This document shows, in pieces, positions 59,104-64,000 of a stretch of DNA of 64,000 bases. This DNA is from Callipepla californica brunnescens. Taxonomy: Eukaryota; Chordata; Aves; Galliformes; Odontophoridae. A model generated the notes under the pieces. That model did not search any database. It had not been told where the DNA came from and saw nothing but the letters and a program-made list of their open reading frames with translations. The position numbers were made by a program, and so were the translations under genes. The first letter of the stretch is position 1. Each line of letters begins with the position of its first letter. The stretch covers positions 15,234,273-15,298,272 of the forward strand of contig JALIRH010000007.1 in assembly GCA_023055505.1 (NCBI GenBank), in the 5' to 3' direction.

Positions 59104-61750
59104 GTATGCTCAGATGACGCTGGACTACAGTTGAGCTTATTAGATGAGATGCAGCGTGCCATGAGCGTACTGCTTGTGACCCCGGTCACTACGTGTGGAG
59201 CCAGCAGGGACCTCTGCAATGTGCATACCTTTGCTTCTTCTTCCAGTGTTAATAAGCCAAGGCACTCCCATGCTTCTTGTTCAGTGCCCCATAACTGCAA
59301 GGAATCTATAAATTCTCCTAATTTCCATTGCTTCCTTTGGAAACTTGGCTAGTTTCTGCATTTCTTTTTTGAGGGGAGTGTGTGAAATTAATTTGCTTCT
59401 TTCAAGTTCTAAAGTTTAATGTTTCATAGATCTATCTAGCATGGTTCTTATTTCCTTCTAGGCCCTTTTTGCTCACGAAAGCACTTCGTGACTCTCCTTT
59501 TCTTCTGCCAGTGAAATCAAATCAGTTTTACAATTAAATGTTTCTGTAACATTTTTGACCGAGATGTTGTCTTCCACAAACCTATTCCAGAATCTGTCTG
59601 TATCTTGAATGCAATGATATGACAGGGCAGAAGGAAAGCCTGCACCTGGTGCTCTTCTCATTGACGTCATTCTTGAGGAAATTTGTTAGAAGCAGGACTG
59701 TGCCTAAACGTTTTGAAAGATTTAATTAATTTTAACGCAGCATCCTCAGACATTGCCACAGGCTTGAAGAGATTTGACTGAACATAAAGTTTGAAGAAGC
59801 AGTGATACTTAGGAGAAAATAAAAACATAACAGCAGTTGCATTTTGCTGCAGCATAGTATTTTAACATCTATCAAACTGATTCCCTTCAAAATATTAAGG
59901 ATAATTTTTCTTCATTTCTAGAGTCCAAAGAGCACTTCTCAGATCATGCTAGTTTTCTAAACTAAGATCCAGGTGAAAACTAAGGAAACACTTTTCAAGG
60001 AAAGCTGAATTTATCCTTGTGCACATCATACAGCTGAACCCAATAAGGACATTTTTCTCAAAGAAGTGGAGTCCAAGTATTTCTTGACCTGATGTAAACT
60101 TTACATGTCCTTCGGTGTACTCATTTTAAATGACAGAATGATCTGTTTTAGCTTCAATGATTTACAAGCCCTGAGTGGTATGTCCAATTATTCTTTGAAA
60201 TAATGTGAAGCAGCATTAATATCAGAAAGCATTACTTACATTTGTAGTTTCACTACTTTGTGAATTATCAATTTCAAGTCCAGTACTACTAGCAGCAGAT
60301 TTCTCATGCTTTCAGTTTCAGCCCTACATTCTTTTACTCCTTATGCTGGTGATATGCTTTTCCTCTAGAAAATCAGTTTTTAGGTTTTGTTTAGTTAGTT
60401 TTTTTTTTTTGTTTGTTTTTGTTTTTTAAATTAACACTTAAAAGCTTCCCCCTCTTTTTATTTTTTATTTTTTATATCTTCTTGTATGTAGGAGCATTCT
60501 TCCAACACTAATCAGTCTCTCTCATATACCAGTTTTGGCGATTTAAAAATGTATGCATAGCCTGTGCCAAATTGCTAACTTTTCCTTCTGAAAAGGCATT
60601 ATCTGTTGGCAAACTCCTGAGCGTGCCTTGTGGCAATGCTTCACTGCCTGCACATTCAATGATTTTTTTTTTTATTTTTTAAGTACTTAAGCAGCTACAG
60701 GATTTTGCAATTCTAAAGTACTTTGAAGGTTCAGCTTGATTAGTATAACAGGAATTGTCCTAATATTTAGTAAGTAACTGAGTCAGCAGTGTAATATAAA
60801 CTTGACACTGTGCTCTACATGTCAATTTATAAAAATAGTTATTTGATAGTTATTTACTATCTCTGAAACCAAACAAAGCATCTAAGTCTTGAGATTGCTT
60901 AATAACCACTGGCCAATTTTATTTGATTAAAGGAAAAAGACAGGAGACTGAATTTAAAAAATAAAATAAAATACTCACAGCTTGCCCAGCAGAAGATAAT
61001 GAATGATATGTGAAAGACCAGGGCAAGCTGAGCACAAACTTGAAAGCAATTCAAGAAGAGTTAGGGGGAGGGAAGTTGATGCTGAGGTGAAAATGAGAAA
61101 GAATTGTTTTATGGTGCTGCTGACTGGAAAGCTTACATTTATATAAATTTCAGTCCAAAAAAAGTCACTAAAACTGGGAAAGTGTAAGAAAAGAGGCAAT
61201 TCCAGGAAAAGAAAGGGAAAAAAAAAAAAAAGAGAATGAGATAAACTGAAAGAAACTGACAACACGAGGAAGCACCTTCCCAAAGATATGTCAAAGTGTT
61301 TGACATGAATAGCAGAGTGAAGTGGAACAGTTGCATTTCACAGGATTTCTTGCCTTTCTCATGCAGAAAGCAGATTTAGAAAGGGTCTGAAATAAAGCTG
61401 AGCAGATATATTATTTTCCAGTTTAGTTCTCAGAAACCCCATCTTTTTATGATTATTATATTGTTAAAGCTCTGTTTGAGACTCCTGGATCTGCCCAGTG
61501 CCTGCTTCCAGAATTTCATCAGAAGATTTCACAAACCCCTCAACATTTAAATTATCAGCTGGGTTGATTTTTTACTTCCTCTGTAATTTTTTAATTTAGC
61601 ATATTTTTTACTTCAACTGTTCTGTGGTTTTCTGGTGTGGAAAATTTGACAGCTTGTTATTTTTGAGAGACGTGATAGACCCATATCATTATACGTGTAA
61701 TCTCATTGCTTCTCCATAATCATAAAATTAACATGATCCAAATTAATGCA

Positions 61751-61767
61751 AATATATATATATATTT
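61751..61767. repeat. (AT)n microsatellite
   Basis: Eight AT units; short and isolated. Confidence 0.8.
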
Positions 61768-62512
61768 CATATGGGAATAGTGTGATTGAATGCACAGGTC
61801 TGATTCAGCTGGACTCAAATTCTACCAGCTTTTTGGTGTCAGATACTGAAATCCCAACAAATAACAATATCTCAGAGGGTAACCAAGTAGAAGTCTGTGG
61901 CTCTCTGTGTTAGCTGCCTCTCTAATTGTGAAGTTGTGCTGTGGTTACATCGTCATCTTCATGAGACAGATGTGACAGAGTTATAGCTGTCAGCAAGATA
62001 GTTTTGGGTCTAAGCTGACTTCTGAGGTTTCAATTATTAGCTCAGGAATAGTGCTGTGCTAAGTGCAGAGCCACAGATTCCAGATGTTTTTAGACGTGGC
62101 ACCACTTCACCATATTTACAGATGTATTTAGGAGAAATTAGTTAGAATGGAGCCTTTCCTGAGGGTCATTTGTTAATTGTTCAGCAGTTGTTTCAGATGT
62201 CTTCAGAAGTACAAAACTTCAGATGCCTTCCTCAGATTAAAAATGTTTTGTAGATGTAGTAAGAAGTTAATGTACCTCAATAAATTAATGATTATCTCTC
62301 TTCCTTGCCTAAACCAACTGCAGAAGTGGAAGGGGAAAGTATGTGATTGAGTTCACTACTAGTGGTGAGGAGAGCATGCCTGGTGTAGTCCTCAATAGGG
62401 GGCATTAAGGCTGCGGGGAAGTGGAGGGGATTCCAAATTACACCTATAGGGCTGATAGCATCCTCCATCACCACTACTTAAGCTCTTCTGAGTGATACCA
62501 AATAAATCTCTG

Positions 62513-62533
62513 CAGTGGAGTGGAGTGGAGTGG
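62513..62533 (+). repeat. (GTGGA)n minirepeat
   Basis: Four units of GTGGA (AGTGGAGTGGAGTGGAGTGG) just after a TCTCTGC. The unit resembles the GGAAT/GTGGA type of satellite monomer only by chance at this length. Confidence 0.8.
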
Positions 62534-63499
62534 GTGCAGCTTCCCAGCTCAGCAGGGAACTGAGGCTGGGATTTCTGCCTGAGTGTGCCGTGAGGTTCCT
62601 GGTGAGAGCTGCTTTGGAAAGCATTAGTGCACTGATCTGGAGATGGCTGTCTGCAGCTGTACAATCTACAACATATTTTAAGATGTTATTTTAAAACCTT
62701 GTATTGAGTTTGGGTAAAGCAGTCCTGAGGCCATGATTATACTTGGAAGCATGAAGCAGGCAGCTTGTTTAAGATGAGAAGGAGAAAATGCATTAATAAT
62801 GGCTTTCAGAATATAAGGAAGCTGTTTTTGTTACTGGTGGTTGTTTATCATTCCTTTTTGCAAGTGAGCAAAGAAATGAGGAAAACCAAAGTTTTGGAGG
62901 AAAAGAAGCAGACCATGACCTAGTTCAGCTGGCCTGGGTCAGTATATCCCTGTCATTTTTTTTTTCACTGTGGAATGTGTTGCCCACTGTGGCCCTACCG
63001 AGGGAACAAATTAGACTGGAGGATATGTTTGCAATCAACTCTTTCCAATATCCGAAATATTTTTGGATATAGTCTAAAATTTGTATGTTCTTTCCTGAAT
63101 GTAATGTGAATTTTTGTTCCTTACACGGAGTGGTGGTATTTTAACACAAAATAATAAGTAAAGCTCCAACGACAAAAAAAAAATGAAATTCGTCTAAGGA
63201 AACCTGGGACAATGTTTTAAATTAATATTTGCTTTGCAAAGGAAGAGGATGCAAAAGAAAAAATTATATTTTAAGAGCTTTTTGTTTTTTTATCATGTTA
63301 TTTTGAACAGAATGTTTTAAGGATATTTTGTTTTTTGTAGTATTACCAGCTTCTATATGTGGATATCTGGAATAATAGGATTTTTGCTCCGCTACTAGTG
63401 GCTTCTGCTAAACCATATTGCACAAGGATGCAGAGGCTGCACTGCCATACAGGTGCCTTCTGTGTGAGCTTATGTGAGTGGTTTCTGAAGGTCCCTAGG

Positions 63500-63582
63500 A
63501 CACAAGCTGTGCCAGTCGCCTGCACAGAGAAAGTTTCCTTGTATTTAGACAGAACCTCCTGTGTTTCAGTTTGTACCCCTTA
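63500..63582 (-). mobile_element. Degraded CR1 fragment, internal 3' region
   Basis: The plus strand shows GTGCCAGTCGCCTGCACAG, then AAGTTTCCTTGTATTTAGAC and AGAACCTCCTGTGTTTCAGT, then TTGTACCCC. This is the complement of the CR1 ORF2 C-terminal coding segment (the part encoding the NFF...VRVT-like residues). The 3' tip is not recognised downstream, so the copy is truncated or decayed on both sides. Confidence 0.65.
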
Positions 63583-64000
63583 AAACAGATGGCAAATCTT
63601 AAGTCTTCAAGCACCAGCCTATATAGCTGTCCCATGACTTTAAGAACCTGGAGAAAATGTCTCCTGCTCTGGAGGCTGACAGCAGAAAGTTTGCTTTTGT
63701 TTGGGAATGATTTGTTTCAGAGTTCTGAGGATTTCAGATTTACCAACATCAACAAAGCTAAAATTTCATTCCTTAATCATTCTCGTATTGATCTCATGCT
63801 TGTCTCAGTTTAGAAAACCATCCTTAAAGGTATTCTCACAGTTAGATTCAGCTCCAAATACTTACACTGTAGCTTGGGTGAAGAGCTAAGTTCCCACTAC
63901 TTATAATAATTAAAGATCTTGTCAATGGATAGAACTGTTCTAATGCAACTGACCAAGTTTGATCTGTAGTTTTTTGTAAAGATTTGATTGTGTTTCAGCT
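63583..64000. other. No gene recognised at the window end
   Basis: Short overlapping open frames on the plus strand (63571-63889) have no motifs. A further weak CR1-like patch (CCTCCTGCTCTGGAGGCTGAC near 63660) cannot be confirmed. Confidence 0.4.

Larger units (their letters stand above)
57813..63499. other. No gene recognised over 5.7 kb, apart from one exon-like segment
   Basis: An exon-like segment at 59032-59103 is described separately. T/A runs lie near 60400-60428 and 60661-60680, an A run near 61209-61222, an AT repeat at 61751-61767 and a GTGGA repeat at 62513-62533. No mobile element is recognised. Confidence 0.5.

Noticed and set aside
58996..59352. 118-codon plus-strand open frame as a complete gene
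   Set aside because: No recognisable domain, start context or family. Only the inner exon-like segment was kept, as a weak candidate.
62513..62533. Satellite DNA
   Set aside because: Only four GTGGA units; too short to call satellite.
1..64000. CRISPR arrays, bacterial operons, rRNA or tRNA genes
   Set aside because: No regularly spaced repeats, Shine-Dalgarno-led gene strings or tRNA B-box patterns were seen; the sequence is vertebrate in character.

Overview
The window looks like nuclear DNA of a bird, most likely a galliform such as chicken, turkey or quail. The evidence is fifteen fragments of CR1 LINEs cut back to their 3' ends, two mariner copies resembling the family known from chicken (Galluhop / Mariner1_GG, named from memory), and a decayed class-I-like endogenous retrovirus. 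The sequence is AT-rich, with scattered microsatellites and no CpG island that I can see. No bacterial-type gene, operon, rRNA, tRNA or CRISPR array is present. No multi-exon protein gene can be supported, so I read the window as an intergenic region or the inside of a very long intron.

Layout. 1-2.8 kb: no recognised feature. 2.8-4.2 kb: a short LTR-like repeat, then a CR1 fragment with a decayed ORF2 C-terminus on the minus strand. 4.2-16.2 kb: quiet except for a small CR1 tip at 7.76 kb. 16.2-22.3 kb: three CR1 pieces, including the largest (20.25-21.96 kb), which keeps a recognisable reverse transcriptase with a broken active-site box. 23.9-27.7 kb: a retrovirus remnant on the minus strand, with pol pieces between two LTR-like repeats and CR1 tails inserted into both an LTR and pol. 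27.9-28.4 kb: an internally deleted mariner, minus strand. 28.4-35.8 kb: quiet. 35.8-36.6 kb: a second mariner, plus strand, holding a microsatellite and a CR1 tail. 40.0-40.7 kb: a CR1 ORF2 C-terminal fragment, plus strand. 44-64 kb: mostly unrecognised sequence with small CR1 remnants, a fourth LTR-like repeat (51.7-51.9 kb), a diverged tandem duplication (46.7-46.9 kb), and two weak candidates for host coding sequence (a 34-residue membrane-like ORF at 50.5 kb and an exon-like segment at 59.03 kb).

The elements tell an insertion history. The retrovirus remnant and the 36 kb mariner were in place before CR1 copies landed in them. Nothing here looks like a working multi-gene system. The most useful observation is an LTR-like family with four copies, defined from this window alone by TG...CA ends, an adjoining purine tract and a TATA-like box. 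I could not match it to a named family without a database.
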